Assembly (NCBI RefSeq): GCF_001592435.1
Contig: NZ_CP014750.1
Location: 744,001 to 808,000 of the forward strand
Direction of reading: 5' to 3'
DNA length: 64,000 nt
Source: Thermococcus peptonophilus
GTDB lineage: Archaea; Methanobacteriota_B; Thermococci; Thermococcales; Thermococcaceae
This document shows, one piece after another, positions 7,790-16,245 of the stretch. The translations under genes were made by a program, and so were the position numbers. Position 1 is the stretch's first letter. Each line of letters starts with the position of its first letter. The notes under the pieces were generated by a model. It was not told where the DNA came from, made no database searches, and was given only the letters and a program-made list of their open reading frames with translations.

Positions 7790-8968
7790 ATGAGGTATAA
7801 GAAGAGGAAGTACTTCATGGCCGGCAGGATAAACATCCTCCAGAGGTCAAAGATAAGGGAGCTTTTTGAGAAGGCCTCCAAGATGGAAAACGTCATCTCA
7901 CTCGGTATTGGAGAGCCGGATTTTGACACTCCCGAGATCATAAAGGAAGCCGCCAAGAGGGCGATTGATGAAGGCTACACTCATTACACTCCCAACGCAG
8001 GTATCCCTGAGTTTAGGGAGGCCATCGCCGAGTACTACAAGGAGTTCTACAACGTTGATGTTGACATGGACAACATAATAGTCACCGCAGGTGCGTACGA
8101 GGCCACTTACCTCGCCTTCGAGAGCATACTCGAACAGGGCGACGACGTGATAATCCCTGATCCGGCCTTTGTCTGCTACGTCGAAGATGCCAAGATAGCC
8201 GAGGCCGGGATAATCCGCATCCCGCTCAGGGAAGAGAACAAGTTCCGCATCGATCCCGACGAGCTCCTTGAGGCAATAACAAAGAGGACAAGAATGATAG
8301 TCATGAACTACCCCAACAACCCGACGGGAGCAATAATGAAGAAGGATGTTGCAAAGGCTATAGCTGACATAGCCCAGGACTACAACATCTACATCCTCAG
8401 CGATGAGCCCTATGAACACTTCCTCTACGAGGGAGCCAAACACCACCCGATGATAAAGTACGCCCCGGACAACACGATACTCGCCAACAGCTTCTCCAAG
8501 ACCTTCGCCATGACAGGCTGGCGCCTCGGCTTCGCCATAGCACCTGAGCAGGTCATCCGCGATATGATAAAGCTCCACGCCTATGTTATTGGCAACGTTA
8601 CATCCTTCATCCAGATAGCGGGTATAACAGCCCTGCGCGACAAGAGGAGCTGGGAAGCCGTCGAGAGGATGAGGCAGGTGTACGACGAGAGGAGAAAGCT
8701 CGTCCTTAAGTACCTCAACGATATGCCGCACATAACACCATTCAGACCGAAGGGAGCGTTCTACATCTGGGCCAAGATTGATCCGGAGCTCGACATGAGC
8801 AGTGAAGACTTTGCCGAGTGGCTCCTTGAGAACGCCGGAGTTGTCGTTATCCCTGGAACCGCCTTCGGAAGGCAGGGTGAGGGCTGGATAAGAATAAGCT
8901 ACGCAACCGAAAAGGAGAAGCTCATTGAAGCCATGGAGAGAATGAAGGAGGCCCTCTCGAAGCTGTGA
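7790..8968 (+). CDS. PLP-dependent aminotransferase, class I/II (aspartate/aromatic type)
   Basis: 392 residues of fold-type I. The Schiff-base lysine is K237 in NSFSKTFAMTGWRLG. Other markers are ISLGIGEPDFDTP, NYPNNPTGA and the C-terminal arginine in WIRISYAT, which binds the substrate carboxylate. The closest relatives I recognise are Pyrococcus/Thermococcus aspartate and aromatic aminotransferases; the amino donor cannot be fixed from sequence. The ATG at 7790 fits the TATA position, but the ATG at 7817 (MAGRIN) also has a GAGGAAG SD. It heads a likely operon with three membrane-protein genes (gaps 9 and 12 bp, then a 4-bp overlap). Confidence 0.88.
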   Translation: MRYKKRKYFMAGRINILQRSKIRELFEKASKMENVISLGIGEPDFDTPEIIKEAAKRAIDEGYTHYTPNAGIPEFREAIAEYYKEFYNVDVDMDNIIVTAGAYEATYLAFESILEQGDDVIIPDPAFVCYVEDAKIAEAGIIRIPLREENKFRIDPDELLEAITKRTRMIVMNYPNNPTGAIMKKDVAKAIADIAQDYNIYILSDEPYEHFLYEGAKHHPMIKYAPDNTILANSFSKTFAMTGWRLGFAIAPEQVIRDMIKLHAYVIGNVTSFIQIAGITALRDKRSWEAVERMRQVYDERRKLVLKYLNDMPHITPFRPKGAFYIWAKIDPELDMSSEDFAEWLLENAGVVVIPGTAFGRQGEGWIRISYATEKEKLIEAMERMKEALSKL

Positions 8969-8977
8969 GGTGGTTCC

Positions 8978-9241
8978 ATGGAAAACCTGCTTGCCGTCTT
9001 TGTTTCCATTTTTCTGGCAGAGCTCGGAGATAAGACCCAGCTCACGACGATAGCATTCGCCTCAAAATACGGGTGGAAAACTGCCTTTCTGGGGGCTATC
9101 CTCGGATTAGCTGCCGTCAACTTGATAGGTGCCCTCATTGGGGATAAGATTGGAGACGTTCTTCCGATTGAAGTTATCCACAAAGGCGCTGGCGTTCTAT
9201 TCATAGTCTTTGGCATCCTGATGCTACTTGGAAAAATGTGA
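8978..9241 (+). CDS. TMEM165/GDT1-family membrane protein, single-repeat form
   Basis: An 87-residue protein with three predicted membrane segments and one copy of the family motif E-x-G-D-K-T (in AELGDKTQLTTIAFA). GDT1 proteins are cation/proton exchangers for Ca2+ or Mn2+. Most have two such repeats in one chain of about 190 residues or more. This one has a single repeat and would have to dimerise. GAGGTGG precedes the ATG. The substrate is unknown. Confidence 0.8.
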   Translation: MENLLAVFVSIFLAELGDKTQLTTIAFASKYGWKTAFLGAILGLAAVNLIGALIGDKIGDVLPIEVIHKGAGVLFIVFGILMLLGKM

Positions 9242-9253
9242 GGAGGGATAAAA

Positions 9254-10456
9254 TTGGCCGATAAGAGGTGGACAACCGTCCTCATGAACACTCTAGTTGT
9301 GGCAACGGGTTTTGGGACAATGCACATGCTGGAGAAGTTCAAGAGTGTTGTCGTATCCCACTACGGGATAACCGAAGCCGCTATGGGCTACCAGCAGACC
9401 GCCTACGTCGTTGGTCTCTTTGTGGCGTTCCTTCTGGGTGGGACGAGTCTCTTCAAAGGCTCATTCAAGCGGAGCGTGACGATGATAGTCAGCTTCGCGG
9501 CGATACCCCAGTTCCTCATACCCTTCGTTGGGAACTGGTGGGGCGTTGTCGCCCTCAGGTTCTTCCAGGGATTCATCGTGGCGCTTATAGCGGTCTTCAG
9601 CAACCAGATCGGCAGACTCTTCCTTGCGGAGAGACCCTTTGCAAAGGGTATAATCCTCTCCGGAATCTTCTGGGGTGGGATCTACGGCATAAACCTTGCC
9701 AAGTGGGCCTCCCACACCTACGAGGGCTGGGAAGCGGTTAAAATCGCGTTCCTGATCTCGGCGGTCGTGATGTATGCCATGCTCGCCCTCTGGTGGCTCT
9801 TTGTTGAAGACTTCGAGATACCCAAAGAGAAGCACTCCTCTAGGAGGACAAACGTCTGGAAGATGCCCTTCACATGGGTTTTTGGATTCACGTTCTTCCC
9901 GGCGCTCTGGATAATATTCACTCTGGGCTCATTTACCCTCCACCATGCCGAGTTCACGGACTCACAGACGGCCAACCTCGTCATGGCCCTTGAAATCTCG
10001 ATGGGCCTCTGGTCAATCATAATGGGATACCTCGGCTACCGCCTATCCCTCAGGAACACATCCAACAGGGGCCTGTTCAAGGCGATAGTCAGCGTCATGG
10101 TCATCTCCTACGCGGTAACTCTACTCGGCCTCGTCTTTGTCTGGAAGGGAATAAGCGCCAGCGACTACACCTTTGCCCTGCTCGGGTTTGCGGTAGCCGG
10201 GATTGTTCAGGGGACGGGGCCAGCATTCTGGACGACTGCACCAGCGGCGTATCCCAAGGAGATCTATCCCGAGGCGAGCTTTGCCCTCGGTCTTATCTCA
10301 AACAGCGCCAACGCGGTTGCACCGAACGTGATGTTCGTTCTCGTAAGCAGTGTTGCAGTTGGAATGGGAATATACATGGCAATGCCCATAATCGGAATAC
10401 TGCTCCTCCTTACGGCATCCAGAATGAAACTCCCGGTGGAGGAGCTAGGAGAATGA
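9254..10456 (+). CDS. major facilitator superfamily transporter
   Basis: A 400-residue hydrophobic protein with about 12 membrane segments. It starts with TTG at 9254, supported by a GAGGAGG SD just upstream. A long soluble loop (FVEDFEIPKEKHSSRRTN) near the middle separates the two six-helix halves, as in MFS carriers. It contains conserved small-residue helices (GFIVALIAVFSNQIGRLFLAERPFAKG). Substrate cannot be predicted. It lies 12 bp after the GDT1-like gene and overlaps the next small membrane gene by 4 bp. Confidence 0.8.
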   Translation: MADKRWTTVLMNTLVVATGFGTMHMLEKFKSVVVSHYGITEAAMGYQQTAYVVGLFVAFLLGGTSLFKGSFKRSVTMIVSFAAIPQFLIPFVGNWWGVVALRFFQGFIVALIAVFSNQIGRLFLAERPFAKGIILSGIFWGGIYGINLAKWASHTYEGWEAVKIAFLISAVVMYAMLALWWLFVEDFEIPKEKHSSRRTNVWKMPFTWVFGFTFFPALWIIFTLGSFTLHHAEFTDSQTANLVMALEISMGLWSIIMGYLGYRLSLRNTSNRGLFKAIVSVMVISYAVTLLGLVFVWKGISASDYTFALLGFAVAGIVQGTGPAFWTTAPAAYPKEIYPEASFALGLISNSANAVAPNVMFVLVSSVAVGMGIYMAMPIIGILLLLTASRMKLPVEELGE

Positions 10457-10767
10457 AGACCAGAACAACTCTCTTCCTTGCTTTTCTTTTAATTACAATT
10501 TTCTTCGGCGGATTAGCCCTCTTAAGAGGCCCGGACTGGATGCTACTTCTCATTGGACTGATCCATGGTGTTCTCGCAGTGGGGATCCTAAGGGGAGTAA
10601 AGAACCTGATAAGAATCTCCGTTTACATAGCCCTGCTTGACTTTGTCTTTGGGATTATCTGGACGATTGGGATGCCCTCAGCCTCATCTATTACCCTGTC
10701 TCTTCTCGCGGGCCTAATCCTAGCGGTTCTCCTCGATGAAGAGGTAAGGGATGAACTTGAGAGATAA
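10453..10767 (+). CDS. small integral membrane protein of unknown function
   Basis: 104 residues with about four hydrophobic helices and a short acidic C-terminus (DEEVRDELER). No family recognised. The ATGA overlap with the MFS gene suggests coupled translation, so it may be an accessory subunit of that carrier; this is inference from spacing only. Confidence 0.65.
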   Translation: MKTRTTLFLAFLLITIFFGGLALLRGPDWMLLLIGLIHGVLAVGILRGVKNLIRISVYIALLDFVFGIIWTIGMPSASSITLSLLAGLILAVLLDEEVRDELER

Positions 10768-10795
10768 GAGAGGTCATGAACCAAGTAGCTGACTA

Positions 10796-12442
10796 CTACC
10801 TCCTAGCGAGATTTATAACGATCTTCACGGAATTCCCTTCCACAATGCTCCCCTTTATCCAAACGTATTGATAAGACTCTAAATCCTCTTTTAGTTCCGG
10901 GCTGTCAATTATATGACCATACAGATAATCCACGAACTCTTTATGGAACGTAGGGTTATAATACTCTCCGAAATGCGGAAATTCCATGTGCCAGGTACTG
11001 CCATCAGAGTAGCCGGGAGGTAAGTACCTAGAGCTGTCCAGATTTGCAATTTGCGTATTTAGGTGGAGGTTAGGATAATTCTCCAAGAGTACTTGCTTCA
11101 AATCGGACACTATGTGCTGAATATCCGCCTGTGTGAAAACATAGTCATCCTGTTTAAAATCCTCAGCGGTAAGAGTCCCAACAGAGTTTACAGTTATTCC
11201 CTGTGATGTCTTTTTGATCTCATACACAGCAGCCTTAGAGATAATGAGGTTTTTCTCAAGACCATTTGAATTTTGGTTCCTCCAGTATGCCCAATCCTTC
11301 CAATAAGTGCCCAAATCCATAACTGGAGGGTGCTGATCAAGCATGAAGTACTTGTCATTCACCTTAATAGCGGTGACAACATGACCAATGGGATCATTTG
11401 AGAAATCAATGTCAAACACATAGACAGGGGAATACCCCATCTTAACCAACAGTGCCGCCGTGAGAAGGGCATAATCAACACAAACTCCCTTTCCACGTTC
11501 AATCGTTTCAAGAGGCGTTTGAATAGCCGTAGAAGGAGCCAAAGTCTTTGAGTAATCATAGGATATACGCTTATCTTCCCATTCAAGCACGTTCCAAGCA
11601 CTCTCCTCAAGAGTGTCCTTTTTCAGTTGAGTAGCAAGAGGTTGGAGGCCCTCCATTATTTTTGGGTCGTTGAGGTAGCACTTGAGAGCTTTTTCCAGAG
11701 ATGACGAAGCCCCACTACAAGAGAGCGGATTGGACTTCACCAAAGAATCCAGCGAACTTGAGTTAGCCTTAAGAACTGGCGCGTTTGATGGGAGCAAATT
11801 GCCCTTAAACACAGCCACTACGGCCAAGAGTATAATCACGATCGCGAGGGCAGATACGGCTTTCCAAGGGAATTTTTTCTCATCAGGTGGTGAGGATAGA
11901 GTCTTCCATGAATGTGTTGAACGCGAAGGAGCCGAAGCCTGCAGGGGTTCTATCTGCGAAGATTTATTTTCACGACGACGGCGCCCACTCTCAAGGAGTT
12001 TCCTACGAAGGCGTTCATCTTCTGCCCTCACTTTAGCTACTTCAGCTTTGACCTCACTTTTCTTCTCTTTGATGTACTCGCTAAGGCTAAGATACTGACC
12101 CATTTTCTCAGCGAGTTCCCACAATGCCTCAATAATTCTCCTGTTATCAGGATGATCTGGGAGTCTAGCCTCCACATCGACCATAATCTTGAAAAACTCG
12201 TCCAGAATAACCTTTCCGTTTCTAGGGAACTCCCGCTTGTACTCATACCAAAGATCGTCCCTCCACTGTTCTAGCCTGCTAGCTAGAGTATCTCCTATCG
12301 AGAAGTCAGTCCACTTTATTCCGGTGTATCCGTCACGACCATAGAGGGCCTTGCGAGTAGAACGTAGGGATGCAATAATCCAATTCAGGTCGGGATTGAT
12401 AATCCGGGTAATGAAATAATGTATATCCTTTTCGTCTGGCAT
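10796..12442 (-). CDS. membrane-anchored transglutaminase-like cysteine protease-fold protein
   Basis: 548 residues from the ATG at 12442 (SD GGTGG); an in-frame ATG at 12454 is less likely. An N-terminal cytoplasmic region of about 190 residues includes a charged helical part (about 120-165). One membrane helix spans about 193-212. The external part has a transglutaminase core with a Cys-His-Asp triad: C321 in GKGVCVDYALL, H354 in PIGHVVTAI, D369 in FMLDQHPP. Role unknown; such domains act as proteases or transferases on surface proteins. The gene is AT-rich compared with its neighbours (a 60-base sample at 11041 is 38% GC against 55% at 9961) and lies beside two tRNA genes, which suggests transfer. 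Confidence 0.7.
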   Translation of the reverse strand: MPDEKDIHYFITRIINPDLNWIIASLRSTRKALYGRDGYTGIKWTDFSIGDTLASRLEQWRDDLWYEYKREFPRNGKVILDEFFKIMVDVEARLPDHPDNRRIIEALWELAEKMGQYLSLSEYIKEKKSEVKAEVAKVRAEDERLRRKLLESGRRRRENKSSQIEPLQASAPSRSTHSWKTLSSPPDEKKFPWKAVSALAIVIILLAVVAVFKGNLLPSNAPVLKANSSSLDSLVKSNPLSCSGASSSLEKALKCYLNDPKIMEGLQPLATQLKKDTLEESAWNVLEWEDKRISYDYSKTLAPSTAIQTPLETIERGKGVCVDYALLTAALLVKMGYSPVYVFDIDFSNDPIGHVVTAIKVNDKYFMLDQHPPVMDLGTYWKDWAYWRNQNSNGLEKNLIISKAAVYEIKKTSQGITVNSVGTLTAEDFKQDDYVFTQADIQHIVSDLKQVLLENYPNLHLNTQIANLDSSRYLPPGYSDGSTWHMEFPHFGEYYNPTFHKEFVDYLYGHIIDSPELKEDLESYQYVWIKGSIVEGNSVKIVINLARR

Positions 12443-12604
12443 GATTACCACCATATATTGATTTCAAAAACATCATTACGCCAACATATAAGAACATTTC
12501 GCCACAGTGAACCGATAAAGCATGGCGATGAATATTCATGAGAAATCATTCAACAATAGGGCTTTTTGGGTGAAGAGATTCCAGAAATCGCCGTGAGGTT
12601 AGAA

Positions 12605-12682
12605 TGGTGCGGTGGCCGGGATTTGAACCCGGGTCACCGGCTTGGAAGGCCGGTGTCCTAGACCAGGCTAGACTACCACCGC
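12605..12682 (-). tRNA. tRNA-Gly (TCC)
   Basis: A full cloverleaf can be drawn on the minus strand: acceptor GCGGTGG/CCACCGC, anticodon stem CCGGC/GCCGG around the loop CTTCCAA (anticodon TCC), and a TTCAAAT T-loop. The discriminator is A and a CCA end is encoded. It is 12 bp downstream of tRNA-Phe on the same strand and is probably cotranscribed with it. Confidence 0.95.
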
Positions 12683-12694
12683 ACTGCGAGAAAG

Positions 12695-12771
12695 TGGTGG
12701 GGCGAGGGGGATTTGAACCCCCGACACCCGGATCTTCAGTCCGGCGCTCTCCCAGGCTGAGCTACCGCCCC
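12695..12771 (-). tRNA. tRNA-Phe (GAA)
   Basis: Minus-strand cloverleaf with acceptor GGGGCGG/TCGCCCC, anticodon stem CCGGA/TCCGG around CTGAAGA (anticodon GAA), T-arm GGGGG-TTCAAAT-CCCCC, discriminator A and encoded CCA. A palindromic TATA-like sequence lies about 30 bp upstream. Confidence 0.95.
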
Positions 12772-12799
12772 ACGCTCCAGAAATAGGGAGACAAAGGGG

Positions 12800-12810
12800 A
12801 TTTATAAATC
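12800..12810 (-). promoter_or_regulatory. TATA box for the tRNA-Phe/tRNA-Gly pair
   Basis: ATTTATAAATC lies about 30 bp upstream of the tRNA-Phe 5' end on the minus strand, the usual spacing for archaeal tRNA promoters. Confidence 0.6.
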
Positions 12811-12823
12811 TTGCGGTGATGAC

Positions 12824-13543
12824 TCAGATCTTGGGCTCCACAGCATAGACCGTCTTATCCTCCCCAATACCCTCGATCAGGCCCCTGTGTCTCCGCACGC
12901 AGCTCTCGCACTCGCCGCAGTGGATCGGCTTCCCGTCCTCGGTGAAGCCCTTTGGCATATAGCAGGAGTTGGAGTACTCGTACTTAGCGTTTAGCTCCTT
13001 CAAGAGCCTTGCTATTCCCTTTTTGTCTAGATTTATTAGTGGTGCAACGACTTTAACCTCAGCCATTGTCCCATACCTGAGCATCTCGTTCATCTTCTCA
13101 ACGAACTCTGGTGTGTTGTCCGGAAACGTTGCTCCTTCCTCGGCGTTGAAGCCGACCACTATATCCCCGCCGCCGAGGGCATCGAGGAGAGAAGCGGCAA
13201 CTGCTATCAGAACGACGTTCCTAGCGGGAACCCACACGCTCTTGGCGGTCTCCTGAGCAACCCTTATATCCTCAAGCTCTTCTCCGGTAACCTTCGGCGT
13301 CTCTCCTCCGACTAGCGTCGTCCCGCGGAGCTTTGAGAACTCCTCCAGAAAGTCGAGCCTTACTATTTTGAGCGGGACGTCCAGCTCCTTCGAAAAGAAC
13401 TCTGCCACCCTGTTAGTGACCTTCTCTTCATTGCTGCCGTAGTTAGCTGTGAGCATTATGACCTCATCGTAGTTCCTCTTCGCCCAGTAAAGGCAGGCGG
13501 TGCTGTCAAGTCCGCCGCTGAAGAGAACGACCGCACGTCTCAT
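12824..13543 (-). CDS. queC: 7-cyano-7-deazaguanine (preQ0) synthase
   Basis: 239 residues. The N-terminal PP-loop [10 protein letters not shown] binds ATP. The C-terminal zinc site uses the cysteines of NSCYMPKG and [11 protein letters not shown]. QueC turns 7-carboxy-7-deazaguanine into preQ0, which archaea insert into tRNA at position 15 to make archaeosine. The ATG is at 13543. The gene follows pyrD by about 80 bp on the same strand. Other archaeosine genes are not in the window. Confidence 0.93.
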   Translation of the reverse strand: MRRAVVLFSGGLDSTACLYWAKRNYDEVIMLTANYGSNEEKVTNRVAEFFSKELDVPLKIVRLDFLEEFSKLRGTTLVGGETPKVTGEELEDIRVAQETAKSVWVPARNVVLIAVAASLLDALGGGDIVVGFNAEEGATFPDNTPEFVEKMNEMLRYGTMAEVKVVAPLINLDKKGIARLLKELNAKYEYSNSCYMPKGFTEDGKPIHCGECESCVRRHRGLIEGIGEDKTVYAVEPKI

Positions 13544-13626
13544 TTTTTTCCACCCGACCTATATCAAATTTTGATTGCTTAAAATCCTTTGGAATCTCAA
13601 CATCACTTGTAACTTTTCATCCCCTC

Positions 13627-14529
13627 TTACTCCAGCGCCAGCCCGACTATCTCCTCCACGCTCGAAAACCCTTCCTCTTCAAGGTAGCGCTTGATACCCT
13701 CATTTATCTCCCTGAACACATTCCAGCCGCGGATGTAAACTGCGGTTCCTATCTGAAGTGCCGATGCTCCAGCCAGAAGGAACTCCACGGCGTCCTGCCA
13801 TGTAGTTATTCCTCCAATACCAATCACAGGAATGTCAAGAGTTCTCGCGAGGTCATAGACAGCTCTCAGGGCAACGGGCTTGACGCCCGGTCCAGAGTAG
13901 CCGCCGACCCTATTGCTCAGTATGGGCCTTCTGGCGTAGATGTCTATCGCGATTGCCTTCAGTGTGTTTATCGCCGAGACAGCATCGGCGCCCGCCTTCT
14001 CCGCCACGAGTCCGAGCTTTGTTATATCATCAATGTTCGGTGTAAGCTTGGCTATAACAGGCTTGTCAGTGGCATCTTTAACCGCCCTGACGACCTCATA
14101 GACGTTCTCAGGTTTCTGGCCAAGTTCCATACCGTATCCCTTAGCGTGAGGACAGGAGAGGTTGAGCTCGAATGCGTCGGCAACGTCGCTCAGCTTCTCC
14201 GCTAGAAAGGCGAACTCCTCCGGTGTTCCACCGAAAATGGACACTATAAGGGGAAAATCAAACGTGTAGCCTTCAGCCATCTCAAGGAAGCCCTTCCAGC
14301 CAGGGTTTGGGAGGCCCATAGCGTTTATCAGCCCGTAGGGAAGCTCCACTATCGTTGGGTTGTCGTAGCCCTTTCTCGGCTCGATGCCTATTGATTTTGT
14401 AACCACACCACCGGCACCTTCTTCGTGCGCCCTTATCCACTGCTCCGGGACCTTATCGTTTATACCTGAAGCAAGAATGAGAGGATTCTCGAACTCTATG
14501 CCTAGGAGATTGATTGAGAGCTTTGTCAC
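13627..14529 (-). CDS. pyrD: dihydroorotate dehydrogenase (class 1B-like)
   Basis: 300 residues from a GTG at 14529 with GGTGA 5 bp before it; TTG and GTG codons further upstream lack such a site. A flavin TIM barrel that oxidises dihydroorotate to orotate. Markers are PLILASGI, GLINAMGLPNPG, the catalytic-loop cysteine in ELNLSCPHAKG, and the FMN-phosphate loops IPVIGIGGI and ALQIGTAVY. Cysteine as the base is typical of class 1B, which pairs with a PyrK electron-transfer subunit; no pyrK is seen here. Confidence 0.92.
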   Translation of the reverse strand: MTKLSINLLGIEFENPLILASGINDKVPEQWIRAHEEGAGGVVTKSIGIEPRKGYDNPTIVELPYGLINAMGLPNPGWKGFLEMAEGYTFDFPLIVSIFGGTPEEFAFLAEKLSDVADAFELNLSCPHAKGYGMELGQKPENVYEVVRAVKDATDKPVIAKLTPNIDDITKLGLVAEKAGADAVSAINTLKAIAIDIYARRPILSNRVGGYSGPGVKPVALRAVYDLARTLDIPVIGIGGITTWQDAVEFLLAGASALQIGTAVYIRGWNVFREINEGIKRYLEEEGFSSVEEIVGLALE

Positions 14530-14593
14530 TTCAATCACCAACTCTGCTTAGCAGGAGACCGGTATAAAACCTTGACCCCCAGCAGGGGCAAAG

Positions 14594-14603
14594 CTTATAA
14601 AAG
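14594..14603 (+). promoter_or_regulatory. TATA box for tRNA-Lys
   Basis: CTTATAAAAG lies about 30 bp before the tRNA-Lys 5' end, in the gap divergent from pyrD. Confidence 0.6.
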
Positions 14604-14629
14604 CTTTATCAGGTTAAAGATTCGGGCAC

Positions 14630-14707
14630 GGGCCGGTAGCTCAGCCTGGTTAGAGCGCGGGGCTTTTAACCCCGTGGCCGCGGGTTCGAATCCCGCCCGG
14701 CCCGCCA
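14630..14707 (+). tRNA. tRNA-Lys (TTT)
   Basis: Cloverleaf with acceptor GGGCCGG/CCGGCCC, anticodon stem CGGGG/CCCCG around CTTTTAA (anticodon TTT), T-arm GCGGG-TTCGAAT-CCCGC, discriminator G and encoded CCA. A hairpin-rich gene-free stretch begins just 8 bp after the CCA. Confidence 0.95.
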
Positions 14708-15060
14708 GCAATACAAACTTCGCCTGCGCGAAGTTTGATCAAGGCTCATGGTTCCTCCCAAAATTGCTTTTCTATGGGGATTTCCACAACACACAAGATA
14801 GCATCAGTGAATTTCCTAAGTTTCAGCCTGCTGAAAAGGAGTTTCTAACACCCCGACGCCCTACGGGCGTCCATTACAAAGCAAACTCGCCTAAAACTAG
14901 CCTGTCAAAATTGAAATTCACAACCCAAGACAGCATTCAAAGGAAATCCTCTCAAAACAGCCTTTAATCGAGAACCACTAACCTTGATGAAACTTTGCCC
15001 AGCAAAGTTTCTTTGGGCAAGCTTTTTCCAAAAGCTTGCTAGAAAAGTTTTTATCGTATT
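14708..15060. repeat. gene-free AT-rich element with five perfect hairpins, flanked by inverted repeats
   Basis: No credible gene lies between tRNA-Lys and the BlaI-like gene. Five perfect inverted repeats occur in a row: 14715-14736 (9-bp arms AAACTTCGC), 14821-14836 (TTTCAG/CTGAAA), 14856-14870 (ACGCCC/GGGCGT), 14990-15010 (AAACTTTGC arms) and 15017-15039 (GCAAGCTTTT arms, 3-base loop). The outer units are related: the reverse complement of 14715-14744 nearly equals 14982-15010 (both begin CCTTGAT, then AAACTT). So about 290 bp is bounded by long imperfect inverted repeats. It could be a non-autonomous mobile element, a degenerate integration scar at a tRNA, or a structured RNA. A 60-base sample at 14761 is 37% GC. 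Confidence 0.6.
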
Positions 15061-15093
15061 CTTTACTATTCCCCAATAGGAGGAGGGATCGTC

Positions 15094-15459
15094 ATGGAAC
15101 CCCACGAATTCAAGCTCACCGAAGAGGGCATAAAGGCTGTTCTCCCACCCATGGAAGCGGAGATAATGGAACTCATGTGGCGTTTCAAAGTCGCGACCGC
15201 TGGACAGATATATGAAGAGCTGAAGAAGAAATACCCTGAAATCAGAAGATCAACCGTCAGCATACTGATGAACAGGCTCTGCGAGAAAGGGCTGCTGAAG
15301 AGAACAGTGGAGCGTGGAAGGGGTGGAATGAGATACGTGTACTCAATAACAACGACCAGGGAGGAGTTCGAGCAGAAAGTAGTCAAGAGCATACTGGACG
15401 CCCTAATGAACAACTTCAGAGAGGCAACCTACGCATACCTTTCAAAGATGAAAAAGTGA
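15094..15459 (+). CDS. BlaI/MecI-family winged-helix repressor
   Basis: 121 residues. The wHTH spans about 15-80: PPMEAEIMELMW, ATAGQIYEELK, RSTVSILMNRLCEKGLLKR and a Gly-rich wing before YVYS, all typical of BlaI/MecI/CopY repressors. A dimerising helical tail follows. A strong AGGAGGAGGG SD and a TATA-like TTTTTATC at about 15047 precede it. In bacteria BlaI is cleaved by a paired membrane metalloprotease; here an M48 membrane protease starts 6 bp later, which suggests a similar signalling pair. Confidence 0.85.
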   Translation: MEPHEFKLTEEGIKAVLPPMEAEIMELMWRFKVATAGQIYEELKKKYPEIRRSTVSILMNRLCEKGLLKRTVERGRGGMRYVYSITTTREEFEQKVVKSILDALMNNFREATYAYLSKMKK

Positions 15460-15465
15460 TGATAT

Positions 15466-16245
15466 ATGATACCGCTCATCGTAGCCCTCGAGGTGCTGTT
15501 GCTGTACATATCTTTGGGAACGGTGGGAATAGCCGCTACTATTCTCGCTACGTTAACCCTTATGAGTATGTATCTAATGGCAACCAGGTATGGGGCTAAT
15601 AACGGGCTTATCCCCCTCGATAAAAAGGAAATGAAGTGGCTCCATGAGGGTATAGAGAAGATGTCAAAAAAAGCTGGAATGAGAGTTCCAGTAGTGTACC
15701 TTCAGGATGACTACATCCCCAATGCATACTCTTTCGGTAGAAATATCGTCCTCTCACTGGGGCTTTTTGAGGTTCTGGATGATGATGAAATCCTGGCAGT
15801 TGCCGCACATGAGCTCGGCCACATAAAGAACGGGGACACAAAGCTGTTTCCAATGGTTACATACGGCCGGTATCTAATGCTCATAACAACCGTCCTGCTG
15901 ATACTCGGCGGAAACCTAGCCGTCAGGATAGTTGCTCCCTTCCTGTACATTTCCTACGAGGCTTCGAGAATAAGCCTCATGAAGAAGAGAGAGTTCATGG
16001 CCGACGACACTGCACTGAGGCTGCTACCTACCCCAATGAGTCTCAAAAGGGCGCTTGAGGAGCTGAAATACTACGAAGACCTGAGGACGAGTGTAAAGAT
16101 CAACGCCCTGCCGAGCATTGAACCCAGTATAGAGAGGGACCCGGGAACCAAACGGGTATCCTTTGTCGAGACCCATCCTTCCTACGAAGAAAGAATAATG
16201 AGGATCACTATGTACATCACAAACCTCAACAAACGCATCCAGTGA
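15466..16245 (+). CDS. M48-family (HtpX/BlaR1-like) membrane zinc metalloprotease
   Basis: 259 residues. Two membrane helices come first (VALEVLLLYISLGTVGIAAT and following). The zinc site is HELGH in AAHELGHIKNGDT, with the third ligand probably E in KKREFMADDTA. Further hydrophobic segments lie around the active site. It follows the BlaI-like gene by 6 bp, the arrangement of bacterial repressor-protease systems, but it lacks a penicillin-binding sensor domain. Its stop overlaps the start of the deaminase gene. Confidence 0.85.
   Translation: MIPLIVALEVLLLYISLGTVGIAATILATLTLMSMYLMATRYGANNGLIPLDKKEMKWLHEGIEKMSKKAGMRVPVVYLQDDYIPNAYSFGRNIVLSLGLFEVLDDDEILAVAAHELGHIKNGDTKLFPMVTYGRYLMLITTVLLILGGNLAVRIVAPFLYISYEASRISLMKKREFMADDTALRLLPTPMSLKRALEELKYYEDLRTSVKINALPSIEPSIERDPGTKRVSFVETHPSYEERIMRITMYITNLNKRIQ

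Noticed and set aside
12604-12786. 60-codon open frame over tRNA-Gly and tRNA-Phe
   Set aside because: The sequence is fully accounted for by two cloverleafs with encoded CCA ends.
14572-14967. 131-codon open frame across tRNA-Lys and the hairpin region
   Set aside because: It begins upstream of the tRNA and reads through it, so it cannot be a normal gene; composition is not protein-like.
10796-15060. Integrated virus or plasmid between the tRNA genes
   Set aside because: No integrase, no duplicated tRNA 3' end and no cluster of unknown small genes; queC and pyrD are ordinary core genes.
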